Origin: Halomonas sp. NO4
Lineage (GTDB): Bacteria > Pseudomonadota > Gammaproteobacteria > Pseudomonadales > Halomonadaceae
DNA length: 64,000 nucleotides
Direction of reading: 5' to 3'
NCBI RefSeq assembly: GCF_010994375.1
Contig: NZ_WHMA01000008.1
Location: 62,001 to 126,000 of the forward strand
The first letter of the stretch is position 1. Each line of letters opens with the position of its first letter. This document shows positions 17,604 to 25,987 of this stretch, in pieces. The notes beneath the pieces were generated by a model, which was given only the letters and a program-made list of their open reading frames with translations, was not told the DNA's origin and did no database searches. The position numbers were made by a program, and so were the translations under genes.

Positions 17604-19298
17604 ATGCTGCGTCTGGTTCCCGCGCTGATCGTCACCCTGCTGGTGGGGCCCATTCTCGCCGGCGTGGCCATGGTGCTGCTGCCCGCCTTCGGCTACCTGC
17701 CGGCGCTGGGCGGCGATACCCTCACCCTGGCGCCGTGGCGCGAGCTGCTGGCCCAGCCGGGCCTGGCGCGCTCGGTGGGGGTGAGCTTCGCCAGCGGCCT
17801 GGTCACCACGGTGGTGTCACTGGCCGTGGTGCTGCTGTTCCTGGCCGGCGCCTCGGGCACGCGGCTCGACCACTGGCTGCGCCGGCTGGTCTCGCCGCTG
17901 CTGTCGCTGCCCCACGCCGCCGCTGCCTTCGGACTGGCCTTCCTGATCGCCCCCTCGGGGCTGGCGGCACGGTGGCTCTCGCCGGGACTGACCGGCTGGG
18001 AGCGCCCCCCGGATCTGCTCATCGTCCAGGACCCCTGGGGGCTCTCGCTGATGGCGGGGCTGATCATCAAGGAGATCCCCTTCCTGCTGCTGATGAGCCT
18101 GGCCGCCCTGCCCCAGTTGGAGGCACCGCGCCGCGTGGCCATGGCTCGCTCGCTCGGCTATCGCCCCGCCCTGGCCTGGCTCAAGGCGGTGGCCCCGGCG
18201 CTCTACCCGCTGATCCGCCTGCCGGTCTATGCGGTGATCGCCTTCGCCTCCTCCGTGGTGGACGTGGCGATGATCCTGGGTCCCAGCCTGCCACCCACGC
18301 TTGCCGTGTCGATCCTCACCTGGTTCAACGACCCGGACCTCTCCCGACGCTTTCTTGCCTCGGCGGGAGCGGTGCTGCAGCTGGGCGTGACCCTGGCGGC
18401 CCTGGCCACCTGGTGGGGCCTGGAGTGCGGAGTCCGCCGACTGGGGCGGCGCTGGGTCGAAGGCGGCCAGCGCCGCTGCGGCGAAGTGCCGCTGCGCCTC
18501 GCCGGCAAGGGCGCACTGCTCGTGGCCACCCTCACCGCCGGCCTGGGGCTCGTTGGCCTGGCTTTCTACTCCGTGGCCGGCTTCTGGCGCTTTCCCGACG
18601 CCCTGCCCGCCAGCCTTACGCTCACCCACTGGACCCGCGCCCTGCCCACCCTGGGTGGGCCGGTCGCCACCACGCTGGTGATCGCGGCAAGCGCCACGCT
18701 GCTCGCCCTGGTCCTGGCCCTGGCCGCCCTGGAGAACGAGCAGCGCAGCGGACGCCATCCTGCCGAGGGGCGTCTTGCCTCGGCGCTGACGCTGCTCTAC
18801 CTGCCACTGATCGTGCCGCAGATCGCCTTTCTCTTCGGCCTGGTGGTGCTGCTCGAGACCCTGGGGCTGCGTGCTCGCCTCGCCCTGGTGATCCTCGGCC
18901 ACCTGCTCTTCGTGCTGCCCTACGTCTTCCTGTCGCTGGCCGAGGCCTATCGCCGCTTCGACCCGCGCTGGGACCAGCTCACCCTCACCCTGGGCCGCTC
19001 GCGCAACGCCACTTTCTGGCGGGTACGCCTGCCCATCCTGCTCGCCCCGATGCTCACCGCCGCCGCCGTGGGCTTGGCAGTCAGCATCGGTCAGTACCTG
19101 CCCACCCAACTGCTGGGCGCCGGGCGTATCACCACCGTGACCACCGAGGCGGTGTCGCTCGCCGCCGGCGCCAACCGCCGGGTGATTGGCGTCTGGGCGC
19201 TGGTCCAGGCGAGCCTGCCACTGCTGGGTTTCGTCATTGCCCTCGGCGTGCCGCGCTTGCTGTGGGCGAAGCGCCGCGACCTGCAAGGAGCGCCATGA
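17604..19298 (+). CDS. ynjC: YnjC-like ABC permease, fused two-domain
   Basis: Inner-membrane permease of 564 aa with two BPD_transp_1 domains (about residues 50-270 and 340-555). The second carries the coupling loop with SLAEAYRRFDPRWDQLTLTLG. This double-domain form is normal for YnjC and its ThiP/FbpB relatives. The stop overlaps the ATPase start in an ATGA, giving translational coupling. The 30-base gap to ynjB places it in the same operon. Confidence 0.88.
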   Translation: MLRLVPALIVTLLVGPILAGVAMVLLPAFGYLPALGGDTLTLAPWRELLAQPGLARSVGVSFASGLVTTVVSLAVVLLFLAGASGTRLDHWLRRLVSPLLSLPHAAAAFGLAFLIAPSGLAARWLSPGLTGWERPPDLLIVQDPWGLSLMAGLIIKEIPFLLLMSLAALPQLEAPRRVAMARSLGYRPALAWLKAVAPALYPLIRLPVYAVIAFASSVVDVAMILGPSLPPTLAVSILTWFNDPDLSRRFLASAGAVLQLGVTLAALATWWGLECGVRRLGRRWVEGGQRRCGEVPLRLAGKGALLVATLTAGLGLVGLAFYSVAGFWRFPDALPASLTLTHWTRALPTLGGPVATTLVIAASATLLALVLALAALENEQRSGRHPAEGRLASALTLLYLPLIVPQIAFLFGLVVLLETLGLRARLALVILGHLLFVLPYVFLSLAEAYRRFDPRWDQLTLTLGRSRNATFWRVRLPILLAPMLTAAAVGLAVSIGQYLPTQLLGAGRITTVTTEAVSLAAGANRRVIGVWALVQASLPLLGFVIALGVPRLLWAKRRDLQGAP

Positions 19299-19930
19299 AC
19301 GACCGACACACCCTGACCCTCGACGCCATTCGCATCGCATTGGACGGCAAGACGCTGATCGCGATCGACAGCGAAGTGGGCCCCGGCGAGGTCCTCACCG
19401 TGATGGGCCCTTCCGGCTCGGGCAAGTCGACCCTGCTCGCCTACCTCGCCGGCTTTCTCTCCCCGGCCTTCCAGGCACGGGGGCGCGTGCGGCTGGATGG
19501 CCGCGATATCACCGACCGCCCCGCCGAGCAGCGCGACATCGGCCTGCTCTTCCAGGACCCGCTGCTCTTCCCCCACCTCTCGGTGGCCGGCAACCTGCGC
19601 TTCGGCCTGCCGCGCCGGACGCCCGACAAGGCGGCCCGCATCGACCAGGCACTGGCGGAAGTGGGTCTGGCGGACTACGGAGAGCGCGACCCGGCCACGC
19701 TCTCCGGCGGTCAGAAGGCGCGCGTGGCCCTGATGCGCCTGCTGCTCTCCGCGCCCTGCGCGGTGCTGCTCGACGAGCCCTTCTCCCGGCTCGATACGCA
19801 GCTGCGCCAGGAGATGCGTCAGCTCGTCTTCTCCCGCTTGCGCGATGCCGGCCTGCCGAGCCTGCTGGTCACCCACGACCGGGAAGATGCCGACGCCGCC
19901 GGCGGGCGGGTGATCGAGCTCAAGGACTGA
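19295..19930 (+). CDS. ynjD: YnjD-like ABC transporter ATP-binding protein
   Basis: A 211-aa ATPase with Walker A GPSGSGKST, Q-loop LLFQDPLLFPH, signature LSGGQKARV, Walker B VLLDEPFSRLD and H-loop VTHDRED. The ATG at 19295 overlaps the permease stop. It ends close after the H-loop region, so it lacks the extra C-terminal regulatory domain of maltose-type ATPases, as expected for YnjD. Last gene of the kinase-ynjBCD operon. Confidence 0.9.
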   Translation: MNDRHTLTLDAIRIALDGKTLIAIDSEVGPGEVLTVMGPSGSGKSTLLAYLAGFLSPAFQARGRVRLDGRDITDRPAEQRDIGLLFQDPLLFPHLSVAGNLRFGLPRRTPDKAARIDQALAEVGLADYGERDPATLSGGQKARVALMRLLLSAPCAVLLDEPFSRLDTQLRQEMRQLVFSRLRDAGLPSLLVTHDREDADAAGGRVIELKD

Positions 19931-19979
19931 GTGCCGCAAGATCACAGGCTGCTTCATCCCGCCACAGCGCGTAGCAAAA

Positions 19980-20000
19980 CGGCCAGGTATCACCTGGCCG
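19980..20000 (-). terminator. Terminator of the small exported protein gene
   Basis: Stem of nine pairs (CGGCCAGGT / ACCTGGCCG) with a 3-base loop. On the minus strand it is followed by TTTTGC, 31 bases past the stop of the 130-aa gene. It may also stop the convergent ynjD transcript. Confidence 0.65.
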
Positions 20001-20030
20001 AAAAGGATGGACGTCGAGCAACCACTGGCA

Positions 20031-20423
20031 TCAGTGCATGCTCGTTCTCAGTCGGTAAGCATTTCTGTCATCGCCTCCCAGCTGCTGACCCCGTACTTCC
20101 AGCATGTAACGTCCTGGCTGCAGGGCACGAACAAGGGTGAAGTTGCCACCCCGTTCCATGGACTCCGCCACGACATTGCCCCTCTCGTCCCGCAGCACGG
20201 CGCGCAGCCGCGCATGGTGAAAACCAGCAGGCCACAGGTCGCTGTCGATCCGAACCTCGGCCGGGGCTTCGAGCTGCAACTGGTAGCGGTGAATACCGCC
20301 CACGTACTGGGAGGGCGAGTTGCCTACTTTAAGCTGATAATCTCTTGCCATGGCCTGGCCTGTCACACCGGACAATAGCGCCATCGCCAGCAAGGCGATC
20401 ACCCATCTGGCCATGCCGTTCAT
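20031..20423 (-). CDS. Small exported protein of unknown function
   Basis: A 130-aa protein with a signal peptide ending AMA-RD near residue 24. The mature part is a beta-rich domain (YQLQLEAPAEVRIDSD, then LQPGRYMLEVRGQ) resembling the pre-peptidase C-terminal type of beta sandwich, but too short to assign. The ATG at 20423 follows AGAGGAG and starts directly at the signal peptide. It stands alone on its strand with its own terminator. GC falls in its upstream region (20510-20580). Function not recognised. Confidence 0.7.
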   Translation of the reverse strand: MNGMARWVIALLAMALLSGVTGQAMARDYQLKVGNSPSQYVGGIHRYQLQLEAPAEVRIDSDLWPAGFHHARLRAVLRDERGNVVAESMERGGNFTLVRALQPGRYMLEVRGQQLGGDDRNAYRLRTSMH

Positions 20424-20712
20424 GGATGTGTCTCCTCTGGTATGGGCGGCCTGAGAGCCGCCCGGTACGGGCAGACGGTTCACAGCAAATCCTCCGCCCA
20501 TTCGAAGCATAATCCTTGCAGGAGCCTGCATAGCTGCCGCAGGTAATAATATTTACTGCTATACCGCTCGTTTTTGGGAGCAAGCCGCCAGGCCGATCCA
20601 GGGAATGCCTGGCTGCCTCGCGCTATCCTTGTCGGGCGTCGCCGGGGCTGCTCCGCCGCGTGCCGCGTAAGGCTCTCCGACTCACGACGACCCTCTCTAA
20701 ACCCGCAACCGG

Positions 20713-21411
20713 ATGGATAGGATGGACAGACCGCCGCTCAGCGTGATCATCCCGACCCTGAACGAGGCCGAGGGCGTCGAAGCGACGCTCACCGCCCTGC
20801 TCGACTTGCGGGGCAGTGACGTGGAGGTCATCGTCGCCGACGGCGGCAGCCGGGACGCCACCGTGGCGCTGGCATGCCCGCTCGCCTCGCAGGTGATCGA
20901 GGCCCCACCCGGGCGTGCGCGGCAGATGAACGCCGGCGCCCGGGCGAGCCGCGGCGAGCAGCTGCTTTTCCTGCATGCCGACACCCGGCTGCCCAAACGC
21001 GCCGACCGACTGGTCGCGCAAGCGCTGGCCGGGCCGCGCTGCTGGGGGCGCTTCGACGTGCGCCTGGCCGGCCGCCATCCGCTGCTGCCGATGATCGCCT
21101 GGGCCATGAACCGCCGCTCGCGGCTCACCGGCATCGCCACCGGCGACCAGGCCCTGTTCATGACCCGCGAGGCCTTCGCGGCCGTGGGCGGCTTTCCCGA
21201 CCAGCCGCTGATGGAGGACATCGAACTCAGTCGACGGCTGAAGCGCCTCTCGCCGCCGGCCTGCCTGCGCGCCAAGGTCACCACCTCCGGGCGCCGCTGG
21301 GAGCAGAGCGGCGCCTGGGCGACCATTCATCTGATGTGGCGGCTGCGCTGGCGCTACTGGCGCGGCGAGTCGCCCGAAACACTGGCCATGGAGTATCGCG
21401 ATGTGCGCTGA
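20713..21411 (+). CDS. Family 2 glycosyltransferase, selenodomain-associated type 2 (TIGR04283-like)
   Basis: A 232-aa GT-A fold transferase: SVIIPTLNEAEGVEATL at the start, the DGGSRD nucleotide-binding segment, and HADTRLP as the DxD-type motif. The C-terminal TGDQALFMTREAFAAVGGFP block is typical. Members often pair with a DUF2064 transferase near radical-SAM arsenosugar-type genes; the partner is the next gene, but no radical-SAM gene is present here. ATG 20713 is used; ATG 20722 is equally possible. It overlaps the next gene by 11 bases. Confidence 0.85.
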   Translation: MDRMDRPPLSVIIPTLNEAEGVEATLTALLDLRGSDVEVIVADGGSRDATVALACPLASQVIEAPPGRARQMNAGARASRGEQLLFLHADTRLPKRADRLVAQALAGPRCWGRFDVRLAGRHPLLPMIAWAMNRRSRLTGIATGDQALFMTREAFAAVGGFPDQPLMEDIELSRRLKRLSPPACLRAKVTTSGRRWEQSGAWATIHLMWRLRWRYWRGESPETLAMEYRDVR

Positions 21412-22048
21412 ACCCGAGGGCGACTTCCCCCTCGCGCTCCTTGCCAAGGGGCCGATTCCCGGGCAGGTCAAGACCCGCCTGATTCCCGCGCTGGGCGAAA
21501 GCGAAGCCGCCGTGCTCCATGAGAGCTTGCTGCGCCATACACTCGCCCTGGCCATCCAGGCCACCGCGCCCCACCGCATCACCCTGTGGACGGCCCTCGA
21601 TCACGCCCACCCGCTCTTCCTCGAGTTGGCCAGCCGCCACGGCATCGGCTTGCGTGCCCAACCGGAAGGCGACTTGGGTGAGCGTATGTACTGCGCCCTG
21701 GCCGCCATGGACGGGCCGGGCCTGGTGATCGGCAGCGACTGCCCGGTGCTCACGGCGCCACTGCTCGCGCGCTGCTGGCAGGCCCTCACCACGGCCGATG
21801 CCGTCTGCCTGCCCGCCGAAGATGGCGGCTATGCGCTCATCGGTGCACGCCGTGCCGAGCCCCGGCTCTTCACCGGCATCGACTGGGGCACGAAGCGCGT
21901 CATGGCCCAGACACGGGAGCGCCTGCACGAACTGGGCTGGCAGCTGGCCTGTCCGGCCACCGTCTGGGACGTCGACCGCCCCAAGGACGTGGCGCGCTGG
22001 CGGGATCTGGAACGCCTTGCCGCGGGGAGGAGCGGTCCGGCATGCTGA
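21401..22048 (+). CDS. DUF2064 GT-A fold transferase, selenodomain-associated type 1 (TIGR04282-like)
   Basis: A 215-aa protein of the nucleotide-diphospho-sugar transferase fold. Typical segments are LLAKGPIPGQVKTRLIPALGE, split here by the fold, then GLVIGSDCPVLTAPLL and a later EDGGYALIGAR. Together with the gene before it, it forms a pair of unknown product; a link to glycosylated metabolites is inferred from family association only. The start overlaps the preceding stop region by 11 bases, indicating coupling. Confidence 0.85.
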   Translation: MCAEPEGDFPLALLAKGPIPGQVKTRLIPALGESEAAVLHESLLRHTLALAIQATAPHRITLWTALDHAHPLFLELASRHGIGLRAQPEGDLGERMYCALAAMDGPGLVIGSDCPVLTAPLLARCWQALTTADAVCLPAEDGGYALIGARRAEPRLFTGIDWGTKRVMAQTRERLHELGWQLACPATVWDVDRPKDVARWRDLERLAAGRSGPAC

Positions 22049-22434
22049 GCCTCACCGCCTTCCGCGCAGGAGTGCCCGACGTGACCCAAGAGCCACAGGA
22101 CGAGCGCATGCAGCGCCTGGCCGCCGTCCGCCCCCGCCTGCTCCCCTTCGCCCGCCTGCGCCTGCGCAACGGCATCGAGCACGGCTGGCTGAAGTATGGA
22201 CCGAACGATACAAAAAAGGGCGACCCGCAAGGCCAAGACGACAGAGGAGACACCCGTCCGGCCGGGCGTCTTGCGACACGACCTCACCCAAGCCGCCCGA
22301 CTGCCTCGCTTGACTCGGCGGCGGCCTCTCAGGCCAGGCGCACGTCCCCCTTTCCCGCCCGCTTGGCGACGTACATGGCGCTGTCCGCGCGCTGCAGCAG
22401 CGTCTCCGGCGTGAGGTCGCCATCCGGCGCGTAG
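22042..22434 (+). CDS. Doubtful open reading frame after the DUF2064 gene
   Basis: A 130-codon frame beginning seven bases before the DUF2064 stop and running 106 bases into the 3' end of the convergent diguanylate cyclase. The first 50 residues look protein-like (RLAAVRPRLLPFARLRLRNG) and could be a third small gene of the operon. The rest is Arg/Pro/Ser-rich and looks like chance coding in GC-rich DNA. It may be a decayed gene start or no gene at all. Confidence 0.2.
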   Translation: MLSLTAFRAGVPDVTQEPQDERMQRLAAVRPRLLPFARLRLRNGIEHGWLKYGPNDTKKGDPQGQDDRGDTRPAGRLATRPHPSRPTASLDSAAASQARRTSPFPARLATYMALSARCSSVSGVRSPSGA

Positions 22435-24110
22435 GGCGCCACGCCGATGCTCGCGCTCACCCGCGCCTCGCCCCGGGGCAGCATCAGCGGCCGATCAATG
22501 ACGGCGATCAGCTTGCGCGCCACCGCCAGGGCATCCTCGGCGCCGATGCCCTCCAGCACGACCACGAACTCGTCACCGGCCAGGCGCCCCACGCTGTCGG
22601 TCTCGCGCACCGCCTCGCGCAGACGCGCGGCGATCTCACGCAGCAGGCTGTCGCCGGCCGCGTAGCCCTGAGCATCGTTGACCGCCTTGAAGCCGTCGAG
22701 GTCGATGAACAGCAGCGCCAGCGGCGCCCCCAGGCGACGGGCCCGCGCCATGGCCTCGGGTAGCCGTTCGTTCAGGGCCCGGCGGTTGGGCAGTTGGGTG
22801 AGTGGATCGGTGCGCGACTCTCGCTCGCGCAGCGCCTCGAGCTGGCGCCGTTCGCGAATGTCGTGGATAAACAGGCTCAGTCGCACCTTGCCGGCCAGGG
22901 TCCAGCGACGACAGTGCACTTCCAGGGGCAGGCGCGTGCCGTCGCGGCAGCGCGCCTCGAGCTCGCTGACCGCGTCGACCCTCGGCTCGCCCTCGGGAAA
23001 CAGCAGCTCGGGCAAGCTTTGCCCCCAAACCTCCTCCCGCTGCCAGCCGAACAGCAGCTCGGCGGCCCGATTCCAGTAGCGGATATGCCCGTCGGCATCG
23101 GTGTCGACATAGGCATCGAAGGCGTTCTCGATCACCAGGGTCAGCTCTTGGGTGCGCTCCGCCACCTCGGCTTCCAGCGACTGGTTGAGCCGTGCCAGGG
23201 CGGCCTCGGCCGCCTTGCGCGACTGGATGTTCTCGGCGATGCAGATGACATACTCCAGCTCGCCCCCGGGCCCCAGCTTGGACGTGAGGTGCAGGTTGAC
23301 CCACAGCGTTTTGCCGTGACGGGTCAGCCAGCGCAGCTCGAGGTGCAGGGTCGCGCGCTCGCCCGCCATCAGCTCGGCGAGGCGCTGCCGCTCGGTGTCA
23401 CGGTCGTCGGGGTGGGTGATCCCCGGCGGCGTGACGCCGATCAGCTCGCCCTCCGTGTAGCCGAGCATTCGGCACAGGCTGGGATTGACGCTGACCCAGC
23501 CGCCGTCGAGAGCCAGCAGTGCCATGCCCATGGAGCTCTGATCGAAGACGGCGCGGAAACGCTGCGCCAGGGCCTCGCGATCGCGCTCGGAGCGCTGGCG
23601 TCCCCGCCGCTCGTCGACGAGCTGCTCACGGCGATGGATGTCATGGCACAGCACCTCGGCGAGGTCGCGCAGCATCGTCAGCTCCGCCTCGGTGAGGCGA
23701 CGCGGGTGCCGATCGGCGATGCACAGCGAACCGATGGCCAGCCCGCCGGTGGTGCGCAGGGACACCCCGGCATAGAAGCGAAGCCCCTCCTCTGTGTCGA
23801 CGGCGGGATGGTCGGCGAAGCGCGGATCACGACGCAGGTCCTCCACCACCAAGGGCCCACTCTGGGCGATGGTATGAGCGCAGATCGCTTCGCTCCGCGG
23901 CGTAGCGCACATGCCAAAGCCAACCTCGGCCGCCAGCCGTTGCTCGGTCTCGCCGATCAGGGTCACCGCCGCCATGGGCACGTCGAGGCAGCGCGTTGCC
24001 AGGCGTGTCATCCGCTCGAAGAGGGGGTCGTCGCGCGACTCCAGCAGGTGCAGCGAATGCAGTACCGCCAGCCGCTCCGTCTCGTCAGCCGGGACCGGAT
24101 ACCTCACCAT
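22329..24110 (-). CDS. Diguanylate cyclase with GAF and two PAS domains
   Basis: A 593-aa signalling enzyme making cyclic di-GMP. Domain order: GAF (about 20-165, with a cysteine-containing AEVGFGMCATPR segment), PAS (about 185-300), a linker, a second PAS (320-420), then GGDEF (430-590). The active-site motif is AGDEF at 511-515, an accepted variant. The inhibitory RxxD site (RETD) stands five residues before it, so product inhibition is expected. No EAL domain and no membrane helix, so it is cytosolic. It is convergent with the transferase pair. Confidence 0.93.
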   Translation of the reverse strand: MVRYPVPADETERLAVLHSLHLLESRDDPLFERMTRLATRCLDVPMAAVTLIGETEQRLAAEVGFGMCATPRSEAICAHTIAQSGPLVVEDLRRDPRFADHPAVDTEEGLRFYAGVSLRTTGGLAIGSLCIADRHPRRLTEAELTMLRDLAEVLCHDIHRREQLVDERRGRQRSERDREALAQRFRAVFDQSSMGMALLALDGGWVSVNPSLCRMLGYTEGELIGVTPPGITHPDDRDTERQRLAELMAGERATLHLELRWLTRHGKTLWVNLHLTSKLGPGGELEYVICIAENIQSRKAAEAALARLNQSLEAEVAERTQELTLVIENAFDAYVDTDADGHIRYWNRAAELLFGWQREEVWGQSLPELLFPEGEPRVDAVSELEARCRDGTRLPLEVHCRRWTLAGKVRLSLFIHDIRERRQLEALRERESRTDPLTQLPNRRALNERLPEAMARARRLGAPLALLFIDLDGFKAVNDAQGYAAGDSLLREIAARLREAVRETDSVGRLAGDEFVVVLEGIGAEDALAVARKLIAVIDRPLMLPRGEARVSASIGVAPYAPDGDLTPETLLQRADSAMYVAKRAGKGDVRLA

Positions 24111-24222
24111 GCCGCTGTCCTGCCTCTTGCCGGATGTGTCATTTCAGCATGGTGACAAATCGGCCCTGTGACCGTCAGCCCCTTGTGGCCCAGGGTTGCC
24201 TCCGCTCAGCGCACCGGCGAAC

Positions 24223-24909
24223 TCATCCCAGTCGCTCGGCCAGGGCGTCGAGGTCGGCCACGGTCATGTCGGGCTCGATGCCCCAGGGGTCGAAGGGGGC
24301 CTCGGAGCTGCGCCGCACCCAGGCGGCGTGCAGCCCGGCGTGGCGCGCCCCGATGACATCGAAGGGATTGCTGGAGATCAGCCAGGTGTCGCCGGGGTCG
24401 ACCTCGAGGCGCTGGCGCAGGTGGGCGTAGACCGCCGGGTCGGGCTTGAAGCGCTTGACCTCGTCGACGCTGACCACCGCCTCGAAGTGGGCGCGGATGC
24501 CCGCCTGGTCGAGCAGCCCCTCCACCGCCGCGGCGGTGCCGTTGGAGAAGGCCACGCAGCGCACCCCGGCGCGGTCGAGGCGGGCCAGCGCCGCGGCCGT
24601 CTCGGGGAAGGCCGGCAGCCGGGCGTAGACCTCCATCAGATGATCCTTGTCGGTCTCACGAAGCTCGGTCTGCAGTGCCCGGTCGGTGAAGTCCAGCGCC
24701 TCGCGGGTGCACTGCGAGAAGGGCACGTAGGCGCCCATCAGGCCGCGGCGGAAGCTGTACTCGAGCTGCTTGTCACGCCAGCGCCGGGAGAAGTCGGCGG
24801 CCTGCGCTGCCTTGCCTGAGGCGGAGAGACGCGTTTCCAGTTCGGTGACCACACCGTGGGTATCGATCAGGGTGCCGTAGACATCGAAGGCCAGTACCTT
24901 GGCGGACAT
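24223..24909 (-). CDS. Haloacid dehalogenase type II (HAD superfamily)
   Basis: A 228-aa HAD hydrolase with nucleophile Asp in FDVYGTLID, motif II in VAFSNGTAAAV, the conserved Lys in VKRFKPDPAVY and the acidic motif in LISSNPFDVIGA. These match L-2-haloacid dehalogenases, which replace a halogen on C2 by hydroxyl, although many such genes act on other substrates. The ATG at 24909 is chosen with GGAAGG six bases upstream. It follows eutC after 97 bases on the same strand, so it may be the last gene of the hydroxyectoine segment. What it would act on there is unknown. Confidence 0.82.
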   Translation of the reverse strand: MSAKVLAFDVYGTLIDTHGVVTELETRLSASGKAAQAADFSRRWRDKQLEYSFRRGLMGAYVPFSQCTREALDFTDRALQTELRETDKDHLMEVYARLPAFPETAAALARLDRAGVRCVAFSNGTAAAVEGLLDQAGIRAHFEAVVSVDEVKRFKPDPAVYAHLRQRLEVDPGDTWLISSNPFDVIGARHAGLHAAWVRRSSEAPFDPWGIEPDMTVADLDALAERLG

Positions 24910-25006
24910 CGCCATCCTTCCTCTGTTGGGTGATAGCTGGGGATGAGCCCCCAGTCAGCCTGCGGCAGTCGCCGCGCGGGGGCAAGTCGACCTCTGGCCA
25001 AGCCGC

Positions 25007-25954
25007 TCAGCCGGCAGCAAACCGCTCGAGGGCGAAGGCGGCGATGGCGGTGTCCTGCACGCCGGTCCCGGTCAGGTCGCACACCGTGATGGTGGCGTCG
25101 GTCAGGCGCAGGCGCTGCCCTTCGGCGATCACCCGGCCGAGCTCGTGCACCTTGAAGGGGGGCTCCCGGCCGGCGAAGACCTTGAGCTCGCCGTTGGTCT
25201 CGCTCTGGGCGCGGGTGTCGGCGACGAAGGCGTCGGCGCGAATCATCACCTCGTCGTCGAGCTCGCGTTTGTCGGGACTGTCGGCGCCCATGGCGGTGAC
25301 GTGCACGCCCTCGGGCAGATCCTGGGCACGCAGGAGCGGCTCGCGGGCCGGGGTGGTGGTAATGATGATATCGGCCTCTTGGCAGGCGCGGTTCACGCTG
25401 TCATGCACGTTGACGGCAAGCCCCGTCGCGCGCATCCGCTCGGCGTAGGCCTCGGCGGCCTCGCGGCGTCGCGCCCAGACATCAAGGGTATCGATATCGC
25501 GCACCAGGCGCAGCGCCCGGACCTGCTGCTCGGCCTGCTCGCCGGCCCCCAGCACCGCCACCCGGTGGCTGTTCGCCCGCGACAGGTGCTTGGCGGCCAG
25601 GGCCCCGGCCAGCGCCGTGCGCACCATGGTGAGATACCCCTCGTCGAAGAGCACCGCCTCGACGAGGCCCGTCTCGGCCGAGAACACCATCATCAGGCCG
25701 TTGAGGCTCGGCAAACCGCGCTGGGGGTTGTCGAAGGCCCCGGTGCTCACCTTGATGGCGAAGCGCTTGGCGCCCTGGATGTGCGCGGTCTTGACGTCCA
25801 CCTCGCTGCCGAACTCCGCCATGGCCATGGAGAGAATCGGCGGCTGCACCGCCTCGTCGCGCCCCAGCGCGGCGAAACCCGCCTCCACCGCGGCCAGGGC
25901 GTCGGCATCGAGGGTCACGACCTCGGCAATGGCATCGCGCTGATAGAGCTGCAT
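25007..25954 (-). CDS. eutC: Ornithine cyclodeaminase/mu-crystallin family protein, EutC
   Basis: A 315-aa NAD(P)-binding enzyme. The ornithine cyclodeaminase signature is visible: a Lys in VKTAHIQGAKRFAIKVS, the Rossmann motif VAVLGAGEQAEQQVRAL, and GADSPDKREL near residue 230. In ectoine-degrading bacteria the eutB-eutC pair is proposed to remove the hydroxyl of a hydroxyectoine-derived intermediate, EutC acting as the reductase step. Here it follows eutB by 33 bases and lies in the doe region, which strongly supports that name. Alone, the sequence could not be told from other cyclodeaminase relatives such as ketimine reductases. Confidence 0.85.
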   Translation of the reverse strand: MQLYQRDAIAEVVTLDADALAAVEAGFAALGRDEAVQPPILSMAMAEFGSEVDVKTAHIQGAKRFAIKVSTGAFDNPQRGLPSLNGLMMVFSAETGLVEAVLFDEGYLTMVRTALAGALAAKHLSRANSHRVAVLGAGEQAEQQVRALRLVRDIDTLDVWARRREAAEAYAERMRATGLAVNVHDSVNRACQEADIIITTTPAREPLLRAQDLPEGVHVTAMGADSPDKRELDDEVMIRADAFVADTRAQSETNGELKVFAGREPPFKVHELGRVIAEGQRLRLTDATITVCDLTGTGVQDTAIAAFALERFAAG

Positions 25955-25987
25955 GGCAACCTCCGAAGGGAAGACGCAGAAAGACTG

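Noticed and set aside
22794-24155. Plus-strand open frame of 453 codons
   Set aside because: Antisense to the GAF-PAS-GGDEF gene, which has all expected motifs.
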